In this document: in pieces, positions 10,789-23,793 of the stretch
Position numbering within the stretch: the first letter of the stretch is position 1
Layout: every line of letters starts with the position of its first letter
Origin: Saururus chinensis
Lineage: Eukaryota > Streptophyta > Magnoliopsida > Piperales > Saururaceae
DNA length: 64,000 nt
Direction: 5' to 3'
Assembly (NCBI GenBank): GCA_035235625.1
Contig: CP141150.1
Location: 33,806,756-33,870,755, forward strand
Program-made: the position numbers and the translations under genes
Notes under the pieces: model-generated
The model's input: only the letters and a program-made list of their open reading frames with translations
Told to the model about the DNA's origin: nothing
Database searches by the model: none

Positions 10789-13377
10789 ATAGGGGTTCCA
10801 CTGCCCTTCACCGCGTTGTGTGGAAAGGCCATCTTGATGTGGTGAAAGTGCTAACACAATCATACCCTAACATGGTATCTTTGGCTGACAATGTAGGCTG
10901 GTCTCCACTTTACATTGCTTCTTGGAAAGGGCACCTAGAAATGGTTAAGCATATTTTATTCGTTGATGTGCAGAGAAGTGAGTCTTTCCACAAAGGCACT
11001 AACAGTCAATGCTCATTGCATGTGGCTATCCTCATGAGAAATTTACTTAGAGTAATGCTACTTTAACGTGAGGATTCTCACGTCAAAAACCTACTTCATC
11101 CTCCTTATACCATTGATGAGTGGGGCCCATTTTTATGGGTCCTACTCATCAATGGTGTGGGGAGGATGAAGTAGCTTTTTGACGTATGAATCTTAATGTC
11201 ATAAAAACATTTTTCATTTACTTTATTGTAGGTATGATGTTTTGGATTTATTTTATTGTAGGAATTTTATTCTTTAGTATATGTAAACGTAGATTTCACT
11301 TCAACACTAAAATAAGTATAGCTAATCTAATCAATTTGGCTTTTTTTCCCAATAATCTTCAAATCATCATTTCAAAAGGAAGAAAAAACTTTGTAACAAA
11401 ACTTTTTGTTGCAATTAAATACTCAAATTACATGAGATCATTTTAACCTTAATCTAAACATTAGAAAGAATTGTAATGTTTATTGAGCTCAGTAGGAAAT
11501 TGACTAATTAATCGTAGGCTCATTTGTTTAGTAAGGTCAATACAAATACAGGAAGGTTTAGGATCTCTTATGAGATGTTGCAAAAAGGCATTCATTTGCA
11601 CACCCTTTCACTATGGGACCTTACAATGGTTTAAATAAGGGAAATTCTAGCGAGACTTTAATTAGGTTGCATGTGATCACTCACCACCTGTCAAAGGTGA
11701 TAGTAGAAGCAAATTTGGTAGGCCCCTTATTTGAAGGAGAACTTACAATTGTTGTAATTGGTCCCACTGAGTGTGGGTCTCTGTGAGGCCCACAGTAAAT
11801 GACCATTTTCTAGTACAAGCATATGTGACACTTGGGCCTCCAAGTAGAAAGGGACCACATGCCTAGCCCCAAATTCCCAAATTTTCCATATACTTAGCAA
11901 CATTTTGTTAGGTTTCATCATCATGAGCATAATTTTATATTTTCACCATATCAAAAGTTGTAGATTTTCACATTCTAGTTTTTACACTCAATTTTAGATG
12001 TGACAGAGACACTCCTCCAAGAATTGCCCAACTATGCAAAGCACATCGATAATGATGGAGATAGTCCTCTTCATTTGGCTATAGATGGAGGCATTTTCAG
12101 TGTGGTCTTAAAGTTACTGGAGTTGGATCGTTCAGCTGCCTATGGAACAAATAAATGAGGCAACTCCCCCCTTCATAGGGCTGCTTTTTGTGGCCACCAC
12201 ATGGTATTAAGGAAACATTCATATTTGTCCAAACTTATGGAAAATAACTAATCAAAGAAGCGAAAATGTTCTTCACATTGCTATTGCTAATAATCACTTT
12301 CACATGGTTGAGTATATCTTGAAGTCATCTGAGTATGAAACGCTCATGAATGCTAGTGAATGAACCATTGGCTGTAATGAAGGAGCACATTTGGATTGTT
12401 TTCCTCCTTTTGGAAGACAATAGAATAATTGTAATTAAGGACCGTGAATTATGACAATGAAAGTCCAATTGACATTATATCTTCAAAGATGGATTGGGGC
12501 ATCCCTTTTTCTCAAAAGGTATGAAGTTAATTTCTTCCACATGTTTTTAACCTGAATGGATATGTTGTCAGAGTATATTGTAAATCTTTTGAAGAAAGTA
12601 AACCACAATATACTCTTTTCTTTGGTACCAATAATGTATTAATTTTTTATTGTACTAATGAGCGATGAAAGACAGTAATTAATCGATTCATATAATATTC
12701 TTGTGTGTACTAAAAATCATAATTGAAAATTTTGTAACCAATTTATATCTCGTAGAGATGTTTATTAATTATATCATAGGACTGAAGTAAGAGAAACATA
12801 CCTTATGACCTTGTTTTAATATTGTGCAATTGTTGTATTTTTTATGTGCACAGGTTGCAATTTGGTTGGCATTAAAAAAGCTGGTAATTATGACACCAAT
12901 GAAGATCAGTATGGTAGAAGAATAGCCATCTCAAACCCAAAAGCTACAAAATTGTGGATAGCCACGCCTAATACTCTTCTAGTGGTAGTGGTAAATGCCC
13001 TCATTGTAACTGTATCATTTGCAGCCATCTTTACACTACCTGGAGGGCATGAGAGTGATAGTACTAAACAAGGTTTAGCCCATTATAGAAAGATGACCTT
13101 GCTCCGGATCTTCTTGTTGCTTGGTGGTTTTGCAGTGTTCAGCTCCTTGCTGGCTTCACTAATAATCATTGTTGCCAATTGGACTGACTCCTTGGACCTA
13201 AGGTTTGTGGTCTCTTGGCCTTTCAAGATGACACCCATGTCTTTCATTTCAATGTTCACGGCATTTACATTGGCTCTAGGCATGATGGGCACTATAATTT
13301 TATGTCTTGCTATTTGTCTCTTAGGTTTTAATTCATCCTTACTGCTGTTGGAGAATCTACCTTGTTCAAAAGGGTGA
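10789..13377 (+). pseudogene. Ankyrin-PGG (ACD6-like) pseudogene, copy A
   Basis: Three exons match copy B at 24891-27717. Exon 1 (10795 to about 11045) starts inside an ankyrin repeat, because the CACTA element ends at 10788, so the first 115 or so codons are missing. Exon 2 (11998-12518, acceptor TTTTAG, donor GTATGA) carries ankyrin repeats but has an in-frame TGA after Gly-Thr-Asn-Lys and later frameshifts. Exon 3 (12854-13377) encodes the PGG domain, with FTLPGG and several hydrophobic membrane spans, but a one-base loss in an A run near 12880 breaks the frame entering it. The PGG end is longer here than in copy B and ends normally. ACD6-type proteins are membrane proteins that regulate salicylate-dependent defence. 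This copy cannot make one. A foldback MITE also interrupts the exon 1/intron 1 border. Confidence 0.85.
11065..11200. mobile_element. Foldback MITE at the exon 1 border of ankyrin copy A
   Basis: A near-complete hairpin of about 136 bp. The left arm contains ACGTCAAAAACCTACTTCAT and the right arm contains ATGAAGTAGCTTTTTGACGT, with GGGCCCATTTTTATGGGTCC at the loop. The insertion is absent from copy B and separates exon 1 coding sequence from the GTATGATG donor, now at about 11231. Confidence 0.75.
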
Positions 13378-13439
13378 AGAGAATTGTGACACAGTGCATG
13401 TATGTCCTGAATACTGTTTGACATGTCAGAAGCTGTATT

Positions 13440-14000
13440 GTGTTTATTGTATGACCCATATTGTTTTATGTGACCAATTATATGATCATAAGACCGCAAC
13501 AATAATTAGCAGAGATGAAGTTTCATTTCTTTGTGTATTCTCCAAGACACAACAAGTAGAAACCCTAAAAATTACATGCTAAGATATGCCAATAACCATG
13601 CATATCACACAACTAGGATTTGGTAGGTAGTTTATGATCTCATGGAATAGCTAATAAAGCTACGACTGCCCATGCCTCACAATACTCACCAAACACGTGC
13701 CAAATGCATGGACTGACTAATACGTTCAGCCCAAATCGAGCCGTCGCTTTGTGGCCGAGTTCAACAAACATTGCTGGGAGTGAGCAGCCATCATTTATAA
13801 TGAATCAATGGAAAGTGCATGATGTTGTAAATACCCTAGCTGTCTTTTTTAGGGTGTGCATGTGTTAGGAGGGAGTTCTTTGAAATCCAAACAGACCTGC
13901 ACTTGCTCCAGGAGCCATACTCTCTTAAGAAAACACCTGCCGAGGACAACTCCCACATATAGAGCATTGTAAGCACACATATCAACAAGTTTCATCCCAA
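13440..14000. repeat. Right flank of duplicated ankyrin locus (copy A)
   Basis: Matches 29146-29700 over most of its length, for example AAGTTTCATTTCTTTGTGTAT and GACAACTCCCACATAT. It follows the ankyrin stop codon and probably includes its 3' UTR and downstream sequence. It sets the right edge of the segmental duplication. Confidence 0.75.
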
Positions 14001-14368
14001 CATTGGGAACAACAAAGGAAATGGAAAATGAGGGGGAGATGATGATGAGTGGGAAATGTAGAAGACATGGGAGGCATGAATTCGTAGCTTATACTAAGCA
14101 TCTCATTAAGCGTGCTATAGTCACCTTCCAATGTTACTAGATTATCAACTTTCAAAAATTAATTTAATTTACCAAAGATCGATTTTCTATTATATCACAC
14201 AACAGATTAAAACGAGCCTAATTGACAATGACCTTGAGTGCAGAAAATTATAAATAATCAAACACAAGACACACAAGATTTTTTAACATAGTAAACCCAT
14301 TCATGAAAAATCATGGACCTTGTCTAGCTTTTTGAGATCTAATATATAGAAAAGTCTAGTACAAGTCA

Positions 14369-14981
14369 CACTACAACAAATTGGGTTATCTGTATTGCTT
14401 TTCTTTGCAACACACCAAAAAACTTCGCTAAAAGTCACTATTTTCCACGGTAAAAAAATGTAGCAAAAAACTATATTTGTTGTCATATTTCTAAAAAAGT
14501 GTGCTATTATATAATAATTTGCGACACTTTTAAAGAAAGTGTAGCAAATAAGCTTCCTGCTCCCACCTTCTATTGTATTTGCCACGGTCATAGGTATTTG
14601 CAACATTCCATACATCACAATTGTCTTAATATCATTTGCCACGGTTTTTTAAAAGCATCATTAATAACCTTTCATATATATTTGCCACGGTTAGAAAATA
14701 GTCTTAAATGTTCTACGATATTTGCCGTAGTTTCGGTAAAGCCTCTTTAACACTTTATGATATTTATTGTGGTTTATGAAGAGCGTCGCTAATACTCTAT
14801 GATATTTGCTACACATTGCAAGAAGTGTGGGTAAAACTCTATCATGTTTAACCGAATAACCTACGATATTTGCCACGTTTCTTAAAAAATATTGCAAATA
14901 CTCAATCATTTGTAACTCTTATAAAAGCGTCGTCAATGTTAGATGATATTTGCTGCAATTTCTGAAAACATCTCTTGTACT
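14369..14981. mobile_element. CACTA-type left end, TTTGCCACGG subfamily
   Basis: Starts CACTACAACAAATTGGG, a CACTA terminus, and continues with repeats built on TTTGCCACGG and TTTGCGACAC rather than TTAGCGACGC. The repeats are spaced about 60-70 bp to near 14970. No right terminus is found. The element seems cut off where a hAT-like end begins at 14982. Confidence 0.6.
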
Positions 14982-16660
14982 TAGAGGTGTTCACAAATAT
15001 CTAACGTCCGTTTGTCTATCTGTATCCGTGTTCATGAGTACACAGAGTGGACAAATTTTTTGGTCCGAGGCAGACACGACTATTAAATTGGTCTGTCCTT
15101 ACATGTGTCTGGGGACATAGACAAACTGTTGTCCATAATCGCGGACGTCTGTGTCTGCTACTTAATTTGAGATAATCAGATTACTATTTGCGCTAACCCT
15201 GAGATTACTTTTCACTAGTCGTGAATGACCAGCGCCAGAGCGTTGCCCCTTGCTGCTCTGCCTCTCCCATGGTCACTGTTATGCAAAGTCTACATCTTTG
15301 AACTTCCCTCTGAGCCTTTGTTACCTGCTAAGCACGAAACCATAGTTGGATTGCGACCTCCTTCAAAATGAAGATATTTCGCCCTCGCCGGCTGCCGCCG
15401 ATTTATGGTCACAGCCAAATTGTCCTCTGATTCGATTGGTGAAGTAGTGGGCCGGTGTGTCCTCCAATTCAATGAAGAATCATTCTTCATAAGGGGTAAA
15501 ATTTCAGATCTCTCTCTCTCTCTCTCGGTGAATTTTTGGATCGCAGCATCTTATGACAATTTCCGTTCGATTGATGTTGATTCATTTGCTCGTGCCTGCT
15601 ATGATATGATTTTGCCTTTTTTTCTTCGTAGAATCGTTCTTCGACTGTTGTTGTTTTCTTCTTCATTGAATTCGTCTAACCAAAGCCGGCTACATTCGGG
15701 GCAGACCCAACCAGTTCTGCAGGCAAGTTGAACTCTCAAGTTCAGCCCATGCCTTAGATATGCTCTTCACATCCCTCTTATCGCATCAATGACGGAGCCC
15801 AAAGGCGCGCATAAGAAACCTTGCTTGACAGTTCTATGTTTTTTTGTTGGCAACAACTGGCCATTCTGATCATGTGGTGCTTATGGGAGAGTGATAGGGT
15901 GTGTTTTAAAATGACCTTAAGCAAGACGAGAAATAGTAGAGGCCACATTGGCATTTGTTTTTAGAAATTTACCTTTGTGCATGGTCACATTAAAGAGGGG
16001 TTGATTGTCTGAAAGTGAATTCAGGAAACAGCTTGCCTTTCACAGCTTAAAGTCTCCAAAATTTCTAACTGTAATAGTTGAGCTGTTGAGCATATAGAGG
16101 TATATCCAATGAAATATATAGTTTGTAGCATCTTTTTGGAAGCCGTTTGAGAAAGATCTGAATATCTAGGAAACTACACAGTAAACTTGGACTATGTATT
16201 GTATCATTGGAACCCAAAATTTTCAACAAGCCAAGAAGAAAAAAATAAATTCATTAGTCTGGATTTTGTTGTTGTAAGATGATGAATTTCTAACTATCTT
16301 CGTGTGGAGTGGATTTTGTATAGATGAGTTATATTTTATGCTCAGCATGATCACTTATGCTAGCTCATTTGATGAATGAGATCTGATTCATAGCTACTTT
16401 GTCATAGCTGAAGTGATACTTAGGTGTCTATTAGAATATGGTATTATTGTTGTGTATATGGCTTGGCAATATCTGATGGTTTTTATTTATTTGGTTCAGT
16501 GAATAAAAAATGTTTCTTGCCTGACTGCTGCATGCGGTTATTATATATTTAGCTTATATTTATTATATAAATATGGTCTATTTATGATACATAGAAGCTT
16601 TATTAATTTTGTTCTAACAATAATAATTGGTGATTGTTTTATTCAGGATTGGGTGTTGTG
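14982..16660 (+). mobile_element. Probable 5' part of a hAT element
   Basis: Begins TAGAGGTGTTCACAAATATC, similar to hAT terminal repeats, and leads into the hAT transposase remnant at about 16670. A 108-codon open frame at 15405-15731 contains a CT-rich run and no known domain. It resembles 5' leader sequence rather than a conserved gene. The matching right terminus is missing, so the border is inferred. Confidence 0.4.
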
Positions 16661-17200
16661 TCTCAATGATTAATTTATTATTACATCTAGTCATAAAAGG
16701 AAAAGAGTTCTTGATAGTCAAATTGAAATTGGGTCTTCAAGTCCAAATCAAACTACAATTAAAGTACAAGAAAAATCACATAATGGAGTAGCATCAAGTG
16801 AAATTGGGCCATCTAATATTACATTGGAAATAACTAAAATCTCTGTCTCCAAAGAAAAGTAAAACAATTGATGAATTAGCTAAGGTCTCTCCTAAAAATA
16901 AAAGATTTACATCCAAATGGTGGGATTGTTTTAAGAAACAAGTGGATAAAGATGATAATCATTAGGCTGTTTGCAACTATTGTTTAAAGAAGGTACCTGT
17001 GGATACTAAAAGGCTAGGAACCAACCCACTAAAAAATCACTTGCAGCGTGATTATCCAAAATATAAACAAAAAATGAGGAATACTCAGGTTAAGGGCCAA
17101 TAGAATTTAGCATTGGGGGAGGAAAAAAGTGATGGAACATGTTCAATTGAGACCTTTAATTTTAACCAAGTAAGAAGTAGAAGAGAGTTGGCGGGGAGGC

Positions 17201-20200
17201 TGTAACGCCCAAGATTTTCATACATTTTCCATAAAATTCACAGAAAATTTTTATTTTTAAATCGGAGTAAAACTGACGAAATCAAAACATGTATAAATAA
17301 TTTATAATTTAAAACATCATACGGTTAAACATCGTATCGCCAAATCAAATCTCCTCAGGCGCTACTCGAAAACAAACGTACAACTAAATTACCACGATCA
17401 TGGATTTTTAAAATACAAATAACTCCTAGGCGTCCCCGAGTACAAGTCCCATAAACAGTCTACTATCTGATCCAAACTAAAAGTCCAGAAGGTATAAACA
17501 TTAAATCTCATATCACCCAATACATCAGATCGTGGCATCAAATACTCTCGTTGAGTCAAATACACCCGAGTCAAAGGCGGAACAATCCACCGCAGAAACG
17601 AGCATCCATCTCCAGGAGCTCACCAACACATACCTGCAAAAGCCTCCCGAACCACGGGGCTAAAAATAGTAGGGTGAGTATTTTCATACTCAGTAGGAAA
17701 ATACCCAGTAGAGGAATCCCAAACATTGAACTCAATAAGTTCATAAAAAAAACATGCATCATGCAACTCAACATGAAGCAAACAACGTATGACAATTATG
17801 CTCAGATGCATCTAATCATGCGTAGCATACCATGAACCCAAAATCATACAAACACCCTTAATCAGGGTCTTACAAACACACTCGTACCATTACACGCTAA
17901 CTCATACAACTTACATGTACTTGTACGATCTTACTCGTACAATCTTACACTTACTCGTACGACCTTACGCTTACTGTCTTACTCAGAATCATCTTATAGT
18001 CTTGCTCAAATCATATACTTACAGTCGTGCTCATACTCTTACAATCGTACTCATACTCACTCTTACAGTCGTGCTCATACTCACTCTTACCGTCATGCTC
18101 ATCCTCATAATCATACACTTACTCAGAAACGTACATACTCATACTCTTACTCATACGATCGTACTCATACTATCGACCACTGAAGTTTATTACAACTAAT
18201 AAGCTCCAGCGTCGAAAAGGAAAAGAATGTCACTGGGGCATCACCTTAACCTCCGGGGAGTGACTAGACGCCATGGACTTTTCCGAAGGTAAGGCACACC
18301 TATGCTCATGGGGCACAAGATCAAACAGGTAAGAGTAGATCCATGATACTAATTACTTGAGCGCGCAAACATACACCCACATAAGGGTTCATACAATTGC
18401 CCACACATAAGGGGTCTTATAGTGCCATACAATTGCCCACCATAATGGGTCTTATAGTGCCAGTGCCACTCTTGGGCAGAAACATACAGTGCCTCTCTTG
18501 GGTAGGACATACAGTGACATCTATAGGCAGAAACATACAGAGCCCACGAAGGGCGGAAACTTACAACGCTCTCAACAGAGCATCAAACGTCTGGGCTTAA
18601 CAGCACACAGACCAAAACAAAGCATACATCGCTCTCAACAGAGCATCAAACGTCCGGTGCTCTATAAAGCACACAGACAAGATCTAGCAAGATAACAACC
18701 ATGGCAAGACACAGAAGTGCTCAGCCGACTCATTATCGGCTAGCTCAAACACGGAACTTAATCCGTCGAACCCTCAGGTCTCAAACTCACAACGCTATCA
18801 TTAGCTTTCTTATAATTCAAGTTTGAATTAAGTATATTATGTGGTACGGTTATGCCACACAAACTCAGTCCTCGACTGGTCAAACTGAAGCTGAGCCCGA
18901 TCCGAACCCTAGTTCGTCGAGGCAACAGACTTCACTTACCCGTCCAAGTCACACATAACTCACCGTACACAAATCCTTATGTACGCATACATCCTCTGAC
19001 ATCCACCTTACGATCAGACATCTTACTTACATCGTCAAATGGAGCTCCTCACAGCAGATCCCCGTTATCAACCTCTTACTTAATTCCTCACTTATTATAC
19101 TTACTTTTCACTTCATAATTTGTACGTTATGCTTGTACAATTATGCACGCTATTACTGTCTAATAAACCCTCATAAGGCTCTAAGCCTAAGTCTTCTTAC
19201 TTCCGTCATACGCTTACACGTCCCAATCCACATCCAACTTCGTACCAAACCCTTACCACTTCTTACTGTCCATCACCCATACCTCTGCCCCGACACACAA
19301 AGTCCACATACATAACTTACTCACAATCGCTAGCCATCACTAGCGCGTACATCATACACATACGTAGCACACTCACAAAATCGCTAGCCATCACTAGCGC
19401 ATACAAATTCCACATCCATAAAATATACGTACAACTCATACATATCCATCATACTTACAGCTCATATGCATGCCATACATATCTAAACATACCATATAAT
19501 CATGCTTATATGCACATCATGCAATTCCTAGCATGCTACTACTCATTCAAGCATGCTATCATAAAATTACGAGTCCAAAGCTCCCCTACCTCGTAATCAT
19601 GACGTTTGATGGCGAGCATACGATGGTGGCGACGTCGGTGGCGGAGTTGTCGGCCAAAAGCTTTCCTAGCCAAGAGAGCTGCTGTCCCGAGGGTTTAGGA
19701 AATGCCGGAAGCACTCATGGCCAAAAGGGGTGACACATGTCAATGCGGGCAATCCGCAATCCACGGCGGCACACTACGGGCAGCCGGGAGGAAGGTCGTG
19801 CCAACGAGTGGCAGGTACGACCGAATGTCCAGGTGTACACTAAAATTCGACCGGTGGTTGAACCATACTCAACCGGTTACAAAACATCGAAATCGGCCGT
19901 GGACAGCACCCAACGGCGTCAATTTCGTGTTTACCAGGGCCCACATAAAGGCGGAGGGTGTGGGCGACACTCAAGGAAGGAGGAGAGGTAATGGAGGACT
20001 CCGATGTCAACTCCAGATGATGGCGGAGCCATCTGACGGTTGGGCGGCGCCAAAGCTGCACCAATACCCTAACCCGCACGCGTGGCTACTTGCACACACG
20101 ACCAAAGGGAGGGGGAGAGTGTTAGACGGTGTCAGCCCAAGACTCGGAAAGGCGGTAGGGCCATGCCCAAGGGCAGAGACCAACAAAGATGGCCTTTGCC

Positions 20201-22018
20201 ATTGTCGTGTCGAGGTAGGCCAACTAGAGGCCATACGGTGTCCGGAGGAGGTAGGACGGTAAGAGGGCAAAACATGGCGCTCTCTATAGCGCGGTCAAAC
20301 ACATAACCGACAGAGGAGACGTGTGACTCATGTTGGAAAAAGAGGGGCGGTGCCGTACTAGGGCGGCCAGCCATCTCTATGCTGAAACCCGCCACACTAA
20401 GTGGTCCAAAGGGTGTTCGGCATCCAACGATGCTCAATAGCCCAAAACATAAAAACGGCCAAAAGCATAGAGGGGCCGGGGGGACACAGGGAGGAGCAAG
20501 AGTTACCAACGGCTCTGGCCGGCTGTGTCGTGGCTCTAGCGGCCAGGAGGAGCTATCTCCGGCCAGAGTTGACGGTCAAAGTCAACGGCAACACGCCGGA
20601 CAAACAACACAGTGAGGAGCAAAGGCTCAGTTTTTCCAAGTGAGAGCGCCCGAGCAAGGGATGCGGATCGGGCTCCGACAAAGCGGAGGGGATGGAGGCT
20701 GAACCAGTCCGGATGGGGCCGTCCCTGGGCCATCGCCAGGCCGGGGCGGAGCCCACAACGACTGGGCTGGCTTCACTGGCCAACGACAGTGACGACAACT
20801 CAACGAAGAATCCACCCACAATAGGGTGCAAATTGGACCGGGCGGAATGGCCAAGGGGGCGGCAGAGCTAGCTAGGGGTCGGCCTTGCAGTCACTGGACC
20901 GCGGCTGGCAGGATAGAGGCTGAGCGGAGCCGTCTTCGGCCAAAGGCGGCAATTCCCAGCGCTGGTAGTCCCAACACACAGACCAAAAAAACAAGGGCTC
21001 AGAAGGTCTGGTCGGAGGGAAGACGGAGGACGGAGGCGAAATCGGCCAAGGAGGGGTGGCTTAATCACTTCGCCGGACCAAGGCGGGGCTGGACGGAGGT
21101 TCGATTGGGCGTAGCTCACCGGCGGCAGCTACTGTTGAACAAAACAGTTCGCCTGTGAAAACAGGGCAGAGGGGGAAAAGCATGGGGCCGCGGAACGGAG
21201 GCCCTTCGGGCCGGGAGGGGTGGCCTCCTGCCGTCGCCGGACCATGGTGAGGCTGGAGGAGATCCGGTCGGCGGTGGCTCGCCGCCGGAAGCCACCATTT
21301 CACCAAAACACAACTCAGGTGAAAACAGGGCAGAGGCGGAAACGGGGACGGGGCGGCGGAGCGGAGGCCCACCGGGCCAGGAGGAGTGGCCATAGCCGGC
21401 CGGCCAGGCCTTGCTGGCTCGTGGCGGCGGCGGAACAGCACAAAATAGAGAGGGAGAGGGCTCACCGGGGGAGGAGGCGGCGCGGCCGTAGGCAGCCGGG
21501 GCTGACGGGCTGGCCTGGGCGGCGGCCCTGCTGTCGCCAGCCTGTGGCTGGCCGGACGGAGGCCGGGCGGAGCCCATAGGCCATCGCCGGCGTCGTCCAA
21601 GCACAAATCAGAGAGAGAGCAGAGAGATCGGCCGGCGGAACAGGGGCGAGATGGGGCGGAGCGGCCGTGGGGCCGGGACGGCGGCCCCCCTGCCGTCGCA
21701 CGGCCGGGGCGGAGCCGGTGTGGCGGCTGGGACAGAGAGACGCCGGAGAACGCGGGGGGGGGGGGGGGGGGGGCGAGCCCGATCTAATCTGCTGTATTTT
21801 TTTTTTCTCTTTTCCTTTCCTCTCCCTTATCTCTGCACTTTCATTCTTTGTTGATTTTTTGCACCGGAACGCGCATCCAGGCCCGTGGCCTATGATGAAC
21901 CCCACACCCGACTCTACGGGTACGAATACCGAAGTCACATACACCGAAGCATCATATTTTTCTGCCGAAAAATAGCAGAAAAATCACAAAAAATCGTAAA
22001 AAATTCTGGGACATTACA
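17201..22018. mobile_element. Solo LTR, 4.8 kb, with 5-bp target duplication
   Basis: The insertion begins TGTAACGCCC and ends GGGACATTACA, so it has TG...CA ends. It is flanked on both sides by GAGGC (17196-17200 and 22019-22023). Removing it and one GAGGC restores the hAT reading frame. TG/CA termini with a 5-bp duplication are the signature of LTR retrotransposon integration, and the lack of any gag or pol makes this a solo LTR. It holds a minisatellite near 17930-18180, further short repeats to 19450, and a GC-rich part (19560-21800) with many overlapping open frames on both strands. None of those frames has a recognisable domain. A truncated inverted relative is at 35889-39229. Confidence 0.85.
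17930..18180. repeat. Minisatellite inside the solo LTR
   Basis: Degenerate repeats of about 18-20 bp of the type CTTACTCGTACGATCTTAC and CATACTCTTACAGTCGTGCT. The inverted LTR copy has the same kind of array at 38220-38480. Confidence 0.75.
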
Positions 22019-23079
22019 GAGGCTATCATATTGTATGAGTATCCCTTTTCTACTGTGAATCACCATAGTCTTAGGAGATGGGTGAAGCATTTGCAACCAT
22101 AGTTATAAGTTTGTGAGTTGTATGACTATTGCAAGAAAATGCTCAAAAGTTTATGATAGTGAATTTAAAGAGACATTTGATGCTTTGGAGAATTGTTAGT
22201 CAAATTAGTATAACAAGTGATTCGTGGACCTCTATTCAAAATATTGCTTATATTGTTTTGACAACTTATTTTATTAATGAAGATTGGAAGTTGCAAAAGA
22301 GAATTCTTAATTTTTGCAATGTTGTGTCCCTGTCACACAAGTGAATTTATTGCTGACACTATTTATGAAAAATGTGTGGATTGGAACATTGAGAGGAAAA
22401 TCTTTGGTCTTGTATTAGATAATTATAGTGCTAATGATATAGCGGCTCGTAAGTTTAAAGACCATCTCCTCTATAGTGGGCTCCTTGTGTTAGACGGCTT
22501 ACTTCATGTACGTTGTTGTACACATATATTTAACTTGATTATGCAAGATGGGCTAAATATGATAAAGGATATTGTGGATAATGTACGTGAGAGTGTCAAG
22601 TATATAAAATCTTCTCCACAAAGAGCACAAAATTTTTACAAGCATGCCGAATTATTTAAGATGTCAAAAAAGAAATTAGTTCTTGATGTGCCTACAAGAT
22701 GGAATTCAATATATATTATGCTTCAGGTGGCTTTAGAATTGAATGATGTATTTACTCGTATGGCATCACTTGATTCTAAATATAATTTTTTTGCCTTCAA
22801 CACAAGAGTGGGAAAATGTTAGAAATGTTAATAAATGCTTGAAGGTGTTTTATGATTTAACTAAGATTTTTTTCGACACAAAATATCTCACTTCTATAAC
22901 ATGTTTTTTTATAGAATTTGTGAGCTGAAAGTAGTATTATAAGAATTGTAAATTGATAGAAATGAGTTTCTTTCGTCAATGGCTACCAAAATGATTGATA
23001 AATTTGATAAGTATTGGGATGATACTTGTATGATGTTAGAAATAGCTTCTGTTCTGGATCCTAGAATTAAATGAGTTTG

Positions 23080-23219
23080 AGGTGAAGTTGGAATATGGCC
23101 ATTGAGATTTTGACAAGGTGTTCAATCTACAAAAAAAATTTGTGAGATGTAGGGACACTCAAACCTATCTTCTCAAGCTCAACACATGGGCCCTCTACCG
23201 ATTGGGCTACCAATAACCT
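23080..23219 (-). mobile_element. tRNA-derived SINE
   Basis: On the minus strand the element starts near 23219 and carries a Pol III box A, TAGCCCAATCGG (23209-23198), and a box B, GGTTTGAGTGTCC (23165-23153), spaced as in tRNA genes. The rest does not fold as a functional tRNA. It lies at the broken 3' end of the hAT pseudogene. The 3' tail and target duplication are not clear. Confidence 0.55.
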
Positions 23220-23509
23220 TTTTTTTATATAAATAAAGAATTTTATTAACACAAAGAAAAAGGGAACAAGGAAAGATCAGCATGAACATACGATTCCCCA
23301 AGAAGAAAAGAAAACCCGCAAGAGGGAAACAAAAACTACTAGGTTAAAGCCAAAAGGAAAATCTCCATAAGAAATAGAGAAAAAATATTAGCTATTCAGG
23401 GGCAAGATGCCCTTCATTAATGTACACCATTAGATCTCAATTGACAGCTACCAATGCATGCGCTCATGTAAACTATTTCCATATAAATAGACTCACCCCC
23501 TACGCCCCA
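23220..23509. other. No gene seen; possible upstream control region of ankyrin copy B
   Basis: A-rich sequence. TATAAATA occurs at about 23484, followed by about 1.4 kb to the ankyrin ATG, part of it CACTA sequence. It could be a promoter remnant, but nothing confirms this. Confidence 0.25.
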
Positions 23510-23793
23510 AGCTAGGTAGTCCTAGTTGTGAAGTTAGTACAGAAGTTTCTTGGAGCTTTCAAGGAGTGTTTGGATATCTACACCTATATTCGTAGTCTTA
23601 ATGTATCTTTTTGTATGACTAATGAAGCCTTGTTTATGTTTTCCTTTTGTATTTGAACATAGACAATATATTTATTGGGAAATTAAATTTTATATTATGC
23701 TTGTGGCTAATCCCTTCTTTGTGAGATGAGCACATTTTGATTTTGTTTATACTTTTAAATTGATGCAAAAACCTGCATCCTTGGTCGGGCTAG
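23510..23793 (+). repeat. Left flank of duplicated ankyrin locus (copy B)
   Basis: Matches 6045-6330 in order and orientation. It ends exactly where the CACTA terminus begins at 23794. Confidence 0.7.

Larger units (their letters stand above)
16670..23075 (+). pseudogene. hAT transposase pseudogene (BED zinc finger), split by a solo LTR
   Basis: The 5' part (16670-17200) encodes a BED-type zinc finger: a Trp-Trp-Asp-Cys-Phe start, CNYC as the first cysteine pair, then Gly-Thr-Asn-Pro-Leu and HLQR, with the last cysteine ligand lost. A TAG lies just before CNYC. The coding sequence is interrupted by the LTR at 17201-22018 and resumes at 22019 in the same frame, giving a junction that reads RRELAGEAIILYEYPF, a conserved hAT segment. 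The 3' part includes ISITSDSWTS, LDNYSANDIAA, HVRCCTHIFNLI and VPTRWNS, all typical of the RNase H-like core of plant hAT (RICESLEEPER/DAYSLEEPER-type) transposases. Stops and frameshifts occur near 22110, 22330, 22822 and 23070. The sequence ends before the C-terminal dimerisation part. It is inactive. Confidence 0.88.

Noticed and set aside
13083..13502. 139-codon minus-strand open frame
   Set aside because: It is the antisense shadow of the PGG exon of ankyrin copy A.
19533..21975. Many overlapping open frames of 60-186 codons on both strands
   Set aside because: High-GC LTR sequence produces long frames by chance. None shows a domain, and the truncated LTR copy does not preserve them.
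23153..23209. Possible tRNA gene on the minus strand
   Set aside because: Boxes A and B are present but the acceptor and anticodon arms do not pair, so it is a tRNA-derived SINE.
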